DNA of 8,695 nt from Candidatus Competibacteraceae bacterium (GTDB lineage: Bacteria; Pseudomonadota; Gammaproteobacteria; Competibacterales; Competibacteraceae). The notes below the pieces were generated by a model, which was not told the DNA's origin, ran no database searches, and worked only from the letters and a program-made list of their open reading frames with translations. Numbering within the stretch: the stretch's first letter is position 1; each line of letters starts with the position of its first letter. The stretch is taken from positions 1-8,695 of the forward strand of contig JAGRHM010000158.1 in the NCBI GenBank assembly GCA_020445005.1, read 5' to 3'. Shown here one piece after another: positions 1 through 6,350 of the stretch. The translations under genes and the position numbers were made by a program.

Positions 1-454
<454 letters not shown>

Positions 455-496
455 CACTACCGTACATGACCTACATCAAGCCGTGAGGTAACCGCC

Positions 497-1003
497 ATGG
501 CCGATGACAATTTGCTTAACCCGGATTCTCTGGATGGACTGGACGACAGCCGGCGCGCTTTACTGGAGCTGCTGAACGGGATGCGGCGCACGCTTCATTT
601 GTACACGCCGGTGGTGCGGCCGGACTTGTATGACGATCCCGAGGTGCTGGACGTGATCCGCGCCCGGGTGGTGGATCAGCCCAAGCTGCGTTTGCATCTG
701 GTGTTGCCGCCAGCGAGGGAATGGCGCAATGATTGTCCAAGGCTGGTCCGTCTGGCCGAGCGACTCACCAGCGCCCTGTTGTTGCGCACTCCGATTCGCG
801 GGGAAATGCCGCAGCGGCCAGAGCTGAGTCAAGCCTTTGCCATTGCCGATGAGCAAGCCTTGCTGCGCTTTCGCGATCCACGGCGTTTGCTGGGCAACTA
901 CGAACCGCATCCCGGCGAACGCATGAAAGAACTACTGGAATTGTTCCAGACGGTCTGGAGTCACGCCGAACCTGATCCCGATTTGCGCCGGCTGGGGATT
1001 TAA
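497..1003 (+). CDS. DUF7931-like (phospholipase D-like fold) protein of unknown function
   Basis: A 168-residue soluble protein with no signal peptide or membrane span. It opens with an acidic leader, then a helix SRRALLELL, a strand-like LHLYTPVV with LYDDPEVL, a hydrophobic strand LRLHLVLPP, RLVRLAERL, and the block FAIADEQALLRFRDPRR before LFQTVW near the end. That order resembles the DUF7931 domain, found alone or beside GNAT acetyltransferases in gammaproteobacteria and sometimes labelled histone acetyltransferase HPA2-like. The family is related to phospholipase D folds but shows no HxK catalytic motif here, so an enzymatic role is not supported. The start ATG has a GAGG at 485-488, eight bases upstream. 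It lies 42 bases after purB and is probably cotranscribed. Its stop overlaps the stop of the convergent nudF. The family assignment is from memory of its pattern; its function is unknown. Confidence 0.85.
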   Translation: MADDNLLNPDSLDGLDDSRRALLELLNGMRRTLHLYTPVVRPDLYDDPEVLDVIRARVVDQPKLRLHLVLPPAREWRNDCPRLVRLAERLTSALLLRTPIRGEMPQRPELSQAFAIADEQALLRFRDPRRLLGNYEPHPGERMKELLELFQTVWSHAEPDPDLRRLGI

Positions 1004-1626
1004 GTCGCAGCCAGTCCCCAGCGCTCCAGCAACCGCGCCCGGTTCAATTCCAGCCATTGCAGGGCGATGATCGGCGCGGCGGAATTAATGCGTCCGGCGT
1101 TACGTAACTCGAAGGCTTCGGCGCGGGAAACGATATGCAAGCGGATATCTTCGTGTTCCTCCGCCACGCCTTGCAGACCGCCGATCCGGGACGTATCGAC
1201 CCGGCCGCAAAACAGGGTAATGCTTTCAGAAGTTCCGCCGGGACTGACCAGGTAATGACAGATGGGAATGAGGTCCAGCAGTTCACAACCGGCTTCCTCA
1301 TGCGTCTCGCGCCGCGCTACCTCCTCGGTCGTTTCCTGCGGATCATCCATGATGCCGGCCACGATTTCCAACAACCACGGTCCCCCTGGGAACTCCAATG
1401 CTCCCACTCGGAACTGCTCCAGTAAAACCACTTGGTCATGATCGGGGTCGTATAAAAGAACAGCTACCGCATGGCCGCGCTCCAGACACTCGCGCGTGAT
1501 TTCGGGGCTCCAGCCGCCCGCAAACAGTTCATGGCGCAGCCGGTATTTCTCCATGCGGAAGAAACCACGGTAGCTGATGGTCTTGTCCATTACGGTAAAT
1601 TGATAGTTCATGTCGGGAGCGCTCAT
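1000..1626 (-). CDS. nudF: ADP-ribose pyrophosphatase (Nudix hydrolase)
   Basis: A 208-residue cytosolic Nudix hydrolase predicted to cleave ADP-ribose, and probably related ADP-sugars, to AMP and ribose 5-phosphate. Matches to E. coli NudF run through the protein: YRGFF, RHELFAGG, ERGHAVAVLLYDP, PWLLEIVAGI, the Nudix helix, SPGGTSES, EEHEDIRLHIVSR and the C-terminal IIALQWLELNRARL. The Nudix box runs from Gly91 to Gly113 with RETHEEAG at 106-113, so the metal-binding REXXEE is intact. The spacing from Gly91 to the first box Glu (Glu98) is six residues rather than the canonical five. ATG at 1626 gives a length close to E. coli NudF; ATG at 1611 or 1590 would also work. None has a good Shine-Dalgarno. 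The frame stays open upstream but runs antisense through the lipoprotein gene and is not coding there. Divergent from that gene, convergent with the DUF7931 gene. Confidence 0.93.
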   Translation of the reverse strand: MSAPDMNYQFTVMDKTISYRGFFRMEKYRLRHELFAGGWSPEITRECLERGHAVAVLLYDPDHDQVVLLEQFRVGALEFPGGPWLLEIVAGIMDDPQETTEEVARRETHEEAGCELLDLIPICHYLVSPGGTSESITLFCGRVDTSRIGGLQGVAEEHEDIRLHIVSRAEAFELRNAGRINSAAPIIALQWLELNRARLLERWGLAAT

Positions 1627-1677
1627 GTTGGAAGGGTTAAATCGAATCAGCAGGTATTGTAACCCGGGGTCAGCGCC
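1627..1677. promoter_or_regulatory. Divergent promoter region between nudF and the lipoprotein-copA operon
   Basis: These 51 bases separate two start codons reading outward, so signals for both genes must lie here or inside the coding sequences. A TTGGAA at 1628-1633 could be a -35 element reading rightward, but no well-spaced -10 follows. There is a six-base inverted repeat, GGGTTA at 1634-1639 and TAACCC at 1660-1665. It could be an operator but is short enough to arise by chance. No CueR-type palindrome with the expected ACCTTCC arms was seen. Confidence 0.35.
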
Positions 1678-2166
1678 ATGCGGGGTTTGAACAGACTCAG
1701 GAGCAGGGGAGAGTGGCTGGCGTTGACTTTGGCGCTGGCGTTGACGGCCTGTGGCGATCCTCCAAATGCGCCCGAAACGGAAATTCGCGAGTTTGTCGCC
1801 AAGGCCCAGACCGCTGCCGAGGAACGCAACGCCCGTGAACTCCGTTCGTTGATTGCCGAGGATTATGTCGATGCTCAGGGCCATGATCATAAGGCCATCG
1901 AGCAGCTGATCCGGCTGCATGTTTTCAGGAATCAGTCGATTCACATACTGACCCGCATTCAGACCATTGAATTTCCTGAACCGGAACGGGCATTGGTGAT
2001 CGTCATGGCGGCGCTGGCCGGTCGTCCAGTCGCCAGCGCAGATGAGCTGGCCGGTGTGAACGCCGATCTGTACCGGTTTAACCTGGAGCTGGTTCGGCAG
2101 GGCCGGGACGACTGGCTGGTAAAACACGCCGCTTGGGAGCGCGCACAACTAACTGATTTTTGGTAA
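1678..2166 (+). CDS. NTF2/SnoaL-like lipoprotein of unknown function
   Basis: A 162-residue predicted lipoprotein. The N-terminus has a basic region (four Arg in the first ten residues), a hydrophobic stretch LALTLALALTAC and a lipobox LTAC with the lipidated Cys at residue 25. The mature part reads like an NTF2/SnoaL-fold protein: a first helix of the EIREFVAKAQTAAEERN type, LRSLIAEDYVDAQGHD, a second helix ending LIRLHVF, then alternating strands and a final WLVKHAAWERA. Such folds act as ligand-binding or accessory domains and their function cannot be read from sequence. No Met-rich or His-rich copper-binding segment is visible. Cys25 is followed by Gly and Asp, so inner- versus outer-membrane sorting is uncertain. 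The start is the only plausible one: an in-frame stop lies just upstream, with GGGG at 1666-1669 as a weak ribosome site. It ends 12 bases before copA, so cotranscription is very likely. Confidence 0.85.
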   Translation: MRGLNRLRSRGEWLALTLALALTACGDPPNAPETEIREFVAKAQTAAEERNARELRSLIAEDYVDAQGHDHKAIEQLIRLHVFRNQSIHILTRIQTIEFPEPERALVIVMAALAGRPVASADELAGVNADLYRFNLELVRQGRDDWLVKHAAWERAQLTDFW

Positions 2167-2178
2167 CTGAGAAACATA

Positions 2179-4434
2179 ATGACTCTGTCACCTTCTTTTT
2201 CCCGCCGACTGGCGGTGACCGGCATGAGTTGCGCCGGTTGCGTGGCCGCAGTGGAAAACGCTCTGCGCAGCGCGCCCGGCGTTGCGACCGCTGATGTGAA
2301 TTTCGCAGAACGCACCGCGCAGGTCAGCGGCGATGTCCCTCTGGCGACGCTGATTCAGGCCGTGCGCGATGCGGGTTACGATGCCTCGGAACTCCGGGAC
2401 GCCGCCGCCGAAGCGGAACGCGACGCCGCTGAACAGGCGCATTACCGGCGCTTGATCCATAACACCATCGCTGCCGGCGCATTGGCTGCGCCATTGATGA
2501 TCGCGGAAATGGCCGGTTGGTTGCCGGCGCTGGCGACCGCGACAGGTCAGGTATTCTGGGTCGGCGTCGGCCTGCTGACCCTGGCGGTGATGATGTACAG
2601 CGGCACCCATTTCTTCGCCGGGGCCTGGAAACAGTTTCGCCACCACAACGCCAATATGGACACCTTGATTGCCTTGGGCACCGGTTCCGCATGGCTGTAT
2701 TCGATGCTGGTCGCATTGTTTCCAACCAGCGTGCCCAGCCTGGCGCAACATGCTTATTTCGAAGCGGCGGTAATGATTATCGCTTTGATTAATCTCGGTT
2801 CCGCTCTGGAAACCCGGGCGCGCGGCAAGGCGTCCGCCGCCATTCAGCGGTTGCTTGGCCTGCAACCCAAAACCGCCCGGCTGGTCGAGGGCGATCAGGA
2901 GCGGGATGTGCCGATCGAAATCCTGCAACCCGGTGCACTCATCCGGGTGCGGCCTGGCGAGAAAATCCCCGTCGATGGCGAGATCGTCAGCGGTCAGTCC
3001 ACGGTGGACGAATCCATGCTGACTGGTGAACCGTTGCCGGTGACAAAACAGGCGGGCGATCCGGTCACCGGCGGCGCTTTGAATAAAGCCGGCACGTTCC
3101 TGTTCCGTGCGACCCGCGTCGGCGAGGACACGGTGCTGGCGCATATCGTCGCCAGCGTGCGCCAGGCGCAAAACAGTAAGCCGCCGATTGGCCGACTCGC
3201 CGATCGGGTTGCGTCAGTATTCGTTCCCTCGGTGCTCATTGTCGCTGTGCTGACCGCCCTGGCCTGGTTCAACTTCGGTCCCGAACCCCGGGCCGGCTAT
3301 ATGCTGGTCACGACCTTGACGGTGTTGATCATCGCCTGTCCCTGCGCCCTTGGGCTGGCGACGCCGATTTCCATCATGGTTGGAGTTGGCAAGGCGGCGG
3401 AACATGGCATTCTGATCCGCGATGGCGAAGCCTTGCAACGAGCGGGGCAATTGACCACCGTTGTACTGGACAAAACGGGCACGGTGACCACGGGTCGCCC
3501 GACGGTGACCGCTGTGGTCGCCGCCGCTGATTTCAGCGAGGACGAACTGTTCGCGCTGACCGTCGGGCTGGAAGCCGGTTCCGAACACCCCCTGGCTCAG
3601 GCCATTCTTGACGCCGCCCGCGAGCGCAGCCTGGTCATTCCCGCCGTGGAACGGTTCGAAGCGATTGCCGGTCACGGAGCGCAGGGCAGGGTCAACGGTC
3701 GCGCGGTGCTGGCGGGTCAGCGCCGCTGGCTGGAGGGGCAGGGGATCGATACGACCGTACTCCAGGTGGAAGCGGAGCGCCTGGCCGCTCAAGGACAGAC
3801 GCCGATCTTCGTTGCCGTGGACGGGCAGGCTGCTGGCCTGGTCGCCGTGGCTGACCCACTGAAACCGGACTCCGCCGCCGCGATCGCCCGGTTGCGGCAA
3901 CTCGGTCTGAACGTCGCGCTCCTGACCGGCGATCATGCGGCTACTGCCCAGGCTATCGCCGCGCAAGCCGGGATTGAGCGGGTGTACGCAGAAGTGTTGC
4001 CGACCGACAAGGCCAGTGTCATTGCCGAGTTGCAAGCGCGAGGCGAAATCGTCGGCATGGTTGGCGATGGCATCAACGATGCCCCAGCCTTGGCTCGGGC
4101 GGATGTCGGGCTGGCGATGGGCACGGGAACCGATATCGCCATTGAAAGCGCCGGCATCACCCTGGTGCGCGGTTCCCTGCACGGCATCGCCGACGCCATC
4201 GCCTTATCGCGGGCCGCGATGCGCAATATTCGGCAGAATCTGTTTGGCGCTTTCATTTACAATACCTTGGGTATTCCACTGGCGGCTGGAGTGCTTTATC
4301 CCGCAATCGGGCTATTATTGAACCCGATGCTGGCCGGCGCGGCCATGGCGCTGTCGTCTTTTACCGTCGTTAGTAACGCCAATCGGCTGCGCGGGTTTCG
4401 GCCGCCGAATCTGTCTGGAGGTAATCCACGATGA
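2179..4434 (+). CDS. copA: Cu(I)-exporting P1B-1-type ATPase
   Basis: A 751-residue inner-membrane ATPase that moves Cu(I) from cytoplasm to periplasm. Domains in order: one N-terminal heavy-metal-associated domain with GMSCAGC (Cys18, Cys21); membrane spans from about residue 92; the actuator domain with TGE at 282-284; the metal-binding CPC at 387-389 in the sixth span; the phosphorylation motif DKTGT with Asp431; the nucleotide-binding SEHP at 468-471; the hinge GDGINDAP from 629; and two last spans. Tyr694-Asn695 in span 7 and MALSS at 723-727 with Asn733 in span 8 are the residues that mark Cu(I) specificity rather than Zn/Cd/Pb or Co. All catalytic motifs are intact and the length is usual for a one-HMA CopA. 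GAGA at 2169-2172 is a weak ribosome site. Twelve bases follow the lipoprotein gene; the stop overlaps the next start as ATGA. Silver transport is possible too. Confidence 0.97.
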   Translation: MTLSPSFSRRLAVTGMSCAGCVAAVENALRSAPGVATADVNFAERTAQVSGDVPLATLIQAVRDAGYDASELRDAAAEAERDAAEQAHYRRLIHNTIAAGALAAPLMIAEMAGWLPALATATGQVFWVGVGLLTLAVMMYSGTHFFAGAWKQFRHHNANMDTLIALGTGSAWLYSMLVALFPTSVPSLAQHAYFEAAVMIIALINLGSALETRARGKASAAIQRLLGLQPKTARLVEGDQERDVPIEILQPGALIRVRPGEKIPVDGEIVSGQSTVDESMLTGEPLPVTKQAGDPVTGGALNKAGTFLFRATRVGEDTVLAHIVASVRQAQNSKPPIGRLADRVASVFVPSVLIVAVLTALAWFNFGPEPRAGYMLVTTLTVLIIACPCALGLATPISIMVGVGKAAEHGILIRDGEALQRAGQLTTVVLDKTGTVTTGRPTVTAVVAAADFSEDELFALTVGLEAGSEHPLAQAILDAARERSLVIPAVERFEAIAGHGAQGRVNGRAVLAGQRRWLEGQGIDTTVLQVEAERLAAQGQTPIFVAVDGQAAGLVAVADPLKPDSAAAIARLRQLGLNVALLTGDHAATAQAIAAQAGIERVYAEVLPTDKASVIAELQARGEIVGMVGDGINDAPALARADVGLAMGTGTDIAIESAGITLVRGSLHGIADAIALSRAAMRNIRQNLFGAFIYNTLGIPLAAGVLYPAIGLLLNPMLAGAAMALSSFTVVSNANRLRGFRPPNLSGGNPR
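4417..4421 (+). promoter_or_regulatory. Strong Shine-Dalgarno for the 26-codon gene after copA
   Basis: GGAGG lies inside the last codons of copA, nine bases before the ATG at 4431. It is the best ribosome-binding site in the copper module and is the main reason to treat the following 26-codon frame as a real gene, not a chance ORF. Confidence 0.7.
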
Positions 4435-4511
4435 CCACGCTTATTGTCAATCTGGCCGGACTGAGCCTGATCGGTCTGATCGTCTGGTGGTTCTGGGGCG
4501 CTCGCTCATGA
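4431..4511 (+). CDS. 26-residue single-span membrane peptide following copA
   Basis: A 26-codon frame that begins inside the copA stop (ATGA, 4431-4434) and ends inside the next gene's start (ATGA, 4508-4511). It has a perfect GGAGG nine bases upstream. The product begins [13 protein letters not shown], continues as one hydrophobic helix and ends VWWFWGARS, with an aromatic belt and a basic tail. This is the make-up of a small bitopic membrane protein with its C-terminus probably in the cytoplasm. From memory, the pattern NLxGLxLIxxIVWWFW resembles the N-terminal anchor of cupredoxin-domain proteins encoded after copper ATPases, but the cupredoxin part is absent here. Alternatives are a KdpF-like small subunit that steadies the ATPase, or simply a translation-coupling leader. 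Shape, Shine-Dalgarno and double overlap support that it is translated; its function is inference. Confidence 0.65.
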   Translation: MTTLIVNLAGLSLIGLIVWWFWGARS

Positions 4512-4840
4512 ATGCGCTGCCTCCACCGAAACCCTCCTGGCTGGGGCGCATCGGCGTGGGCCTGGCTACGATCGTCACCGTGGTCATCGGCTTTATTACG
4601 GCCTCACTGCTCTTTGCCATTTTGCTGACTGCCGGATTGATCTTTGTGGGCTTTCTGTGGTGGCAATTCCGCCGACTGATGCGCGAGGCGCAGGCCATGC
4701 AACCGCAGGATCTGGAAGGCGAATATACCGTCGAGTCCACGCGGATGATGCTGGAGGATCAGAATGCGTTCGATCGGGAGCCGCATCCTGATGCGCCGCC
4801 GCGCTGCTCCAAGCCCCGTAAAAATCGCCGCGCTTCCTGA
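4508..4840 (+). CDS. Small membrane protein of unknown function, coupled to the copper module
   Basis: A 110-residue protein. A proline-rich start ([11 protein letters not shown]) leads into a long hydrophobic region from about residue 11 to 50, enough for two spans with a tight turn. Then comes a basic stretch WWQFRRLMREAQ, the motif LEGEYTVES near residues 69-77, and a polar tail rich in Pro, Arg and Lys to the end. Small gammaproteobacterial membrane proteins with a basic linker and a terminal EGEY-type motif are familiar from memory, but none with a known job. The tail beyond EGEYTV is longer than I would expect. ATG at 4508 is chosen because it overlaps the preceding stop as ATGA; the frame is open seven codons further up, but that would overlap the 26-codon gene. 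A gap of 46 bases separates it from the first kinase. Confidence 0.75.
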   Translation: MNALPPPKPSWLGRIGVGLATIVTVVIGFITASLLFAILLTAGLIFVGFLWWQFRRLMREAQAMQPQDLEGEYTVESTRMMLEDQNAFDREPHPDAPPRCSKPRKNRRAS

Positions 4841-4886
4841 TCCCGTCACTGAGATGCGTTTTTGTAAAGCTTCTGGCGAGCTAAAA

Positions 4887-6338
4887 ATGCCCTCTCCCCT
4901 AACTCCTCTTCCTGCGGGAGAAGGGAGTTTGACCCGACAAGCGCGGTTGCTTTATACACAATTTCCCTTGGACGCGGTCGCCAGCCTGCTGATTGCGCCT
5001 GCTCTGGCGTTACTGATCTGGGATGAGGTTCCCCGCCTGGCGCTACTGGTCTGGTTGGCGTTGCTGGAAACAACCGTGGCGATGCGTCTGGCGTTAATTC
5101 TCGCTTTCCGGCGTTGCGTCCATCCCAATGGGGAGGATGCAGGGCGCTGGATCGATCGCTACGCCTGGGTTTGCCTGGCCAGCGGACTAGGTTGGGGGGG
5201 AAGCGTGGCGCTGTTAAGCTACCCAATGGCTCTCATCCATGACGTACTGATCATTCTGGCGTTAGGCGGTATTCTGATCAGCGGGTTATTAGCGCTGACT
5301 GCGGTATTGAAGGTCTATCTCGCTCAGTCTCTGCCGCTGTCCCTGCCGCCGATCCTTTGGTTGTTATGGCAAAGCGATCCGACTTATGTCGTTCTGGGGC
5401 TTGCGGGCCTGCTGTATTTGTTGCTGGCGATAAGTCTGGCGCATTGCCATCATCAAATCCTGATGCAAGCGCTGCGGCTGGGGCTGGAAAACAGCGTGTT
5501 GTCGGAGTCCTGCCTGAAGGCCAGAGAAGAGGCGGAACAGCGCGGTCGGCGGCAGGAACGCATGGCGTCCACTTTGCAGCGACAGCAAACCTTGCTGGCG
5601 CATGCCTCGCGTCTTAACACACTCGGAGAAATGGCCTCGGGACTGGCGCATGAAATCAATCAGCCGGTAACCGCCATTACCCTGTATGCCGAAGCCAGTT
5701 TGGCGCGACTGCGCGATGGCGAGTCCGAAGTGGATGAATTGCGCGAGATGCTGGAGAAAATCGCCGCCCAGGGCGCACGGGCTGGCGCCATCATCCAGCG
5801 TATTCGCCACTTTGCCCGCTGCGACAGGCTTCAGTACGCTCCAGTGCGCATCCATGATCTGCTGGATGAAATCGCCGATTTTCTCAACCTCGAAGCCGAG
5901 CGCCACGCCATTCGCATTCGTTATGACGTCCCATCGACCTTGCCGCTGGTGTTGGCCGACGCGCTGCAGATCCAGCAGGTGATTCTCAATCTGGTGCGTA
6001 ACGCCATTGACGCTATGAGCGCTGGCGCTGGCGTTGGCAAGATCGTTCTCGCCGCCCGTCTCGATCAAAAGGTGGTGGAAATCACGGTTCAGGACACGGG
6101 ACCCGGTCTGGAACCGGGTATTGCTAGTCAGTTGCTCCATCCCTTTTTCACCACCAAGCCCTATGGCCTTGGGCTGGGTCTACCGATCAGCCAATCCATC
6201 GTCGAAGCGCACGGCGGTCGATTGTGGGTAACCACCAATGCTGGTCCTGGCGTGACCTTTCATTTCACCTTGCCGGTAGCAGGCAAAGCGGATCGTCCCG
6301 AAAACGCGCCCGCTATCCTGTCGGTTGAAGCGGAATAG
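4887..6338 (+). CDS. Six-span membrane sensor histidine kinase (DctB/FixL-like core)
   Basis: A 483-residue inner-membrane histidine kinase if it starts at ATG 4887. About six hydrophobic segments fill residues 28-180 with only short loops, so the stimulus is probably sensed in or near the membrane. A charged coiled-coil linker (about 190-240, KAREEAEQRGRRQERM) leads to the dimerisation helix with LGEMASGLAHEINQP, phospho-accepting His255. The ATPase domain has Asn372 in NAIDAM, DTGPG from Asp403, the PFFTTKP box and GLGLGL. The core is complete. The start is uncertain: ATG 4887 has GGCGAG six bases upstream, but codons 2-14 come from a hairpin repeat. TTG 4929, with GGGAG at 4916-4920, would remove them; ATG 4854 is a third option. 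Homologous N-termini usually begin shortly before an RLLY-like motif, here RLLYTQFP, which favours a late start. It is followed after 12 bases by a second kinase and then the regulator. Confidence 0.9.
   Translation: MPSPLTPLPAGEGSLTRQARLLYTQFPLDAVASLLIAPALALLIWDEVPRLALLVWLALLETTVAMRLALILAFRRCVHPNGEDAGRWIDRYAWVCLASGLGWGGSVALLSYPMALIHDVLIILALGGILISGLLALTAVLKVYLAQSLPLSLPPILWLLWQSDPTYVVLGLAGLLYLLLAISLAHCHHQILMQALRLGLENSVLSESCLKAREEAEQRGRRQERMASTLQRQQTLLAHASRLNTLGEMASGLAHEINQPVTAITLYAEASLARLRDGESEVDELREMLEKIAAQGARAGAIIQRIRHFARCDRLQYAPVRIHDLLDEIADFLNLEAERHAIRIRYDVPSTLPLVLADALQIQQVILNLVRNAIDAMSAGAGVGKIVLAARLDQKVVEITVQDTGPGLEPGIASQLLHPFFTTKPYGLGLGLPISQSIVEAHGGRLWVTTNAGPGVTFHFTLPVAGKADRPENAPAILSVEAE
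4901..4929. repeat. REP-like imperfect hairpin at the 5' end of the first kinase
   Basis: AACTCC at 4901-4906 pairs with GGAGTT at 4924-4929. The stem continues inward through CTTCC/GGAGAAG with one bulged base on each side and a loop around TGCGG. The sequence just before it (CCCTCTCCCCT) and its translation (SPLTPLPAGEG) are typical of a palindromic repeat scattered through many proteobacterial genomes, usually intergenic. Here it covers the possible start of the kinase gene. It may be an intergenic element between the copper and signalling genes that was read into the frame, or a stem that limits read-through or translation. Confidence 0.65.
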
Positions 6339-6339
6339 C

Positions 6340-6343
6340 GAGG
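6340..6343 (+). promoter_or_regulatory. Shine-Dalgarno that selects a TTG start for the second kinase
   Basis: GAGG sits seven bases before TTG at 6351. The first ATG in frame, at 6426, has no purine-rich site in front of it. The TTG is therefore preferred as the start. Confidence 0.6.
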
Positions 6344-6350
6344 TCAAGTC

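Noticed and set aside
1627..1677. CueR or CsoR operator upstream of the copper genes
   Set aside because: No ACCTTCC/GGAAGGT-type dyad with a 19-base spacer and no G/C-tract CsoR palindrome could be found.
1627..2148. Upstream extension of the nudF frame on the minus strand, giving a 382-residue protein
   Set aside because: The added part is antisense to a lipoprotein gene with a clear signal peptide and NTF2-like pattern, and shows no domain of its own. NudF is complete from 1626.
2188..4182. Long minus-strand open frames (327 and 322 codons) opposite copA
   Set aside because: They lie fully antisense to an intact, motif-complete CopA, and their composition (Gln, Gly, Arg and His rich) is that of shadow frames in GC-rich DNA.
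4487..4507. Start of the 110-residue protein seven codons upstream
   Set aside because: It would begin inside the 26-codon frame without a Shine-Dalgarno. ATG 4508 sits exactly on the preceding stop and is the natural coupled start.
4764..4886. Earlier start of the first kinase at 4764
   Set aside because: It would overlap the 110-residue membrane protein by 77 bases, the residues are Arg/Pro-rich with no similarity to kinase N-termini, and later starts have better ribosome sites.
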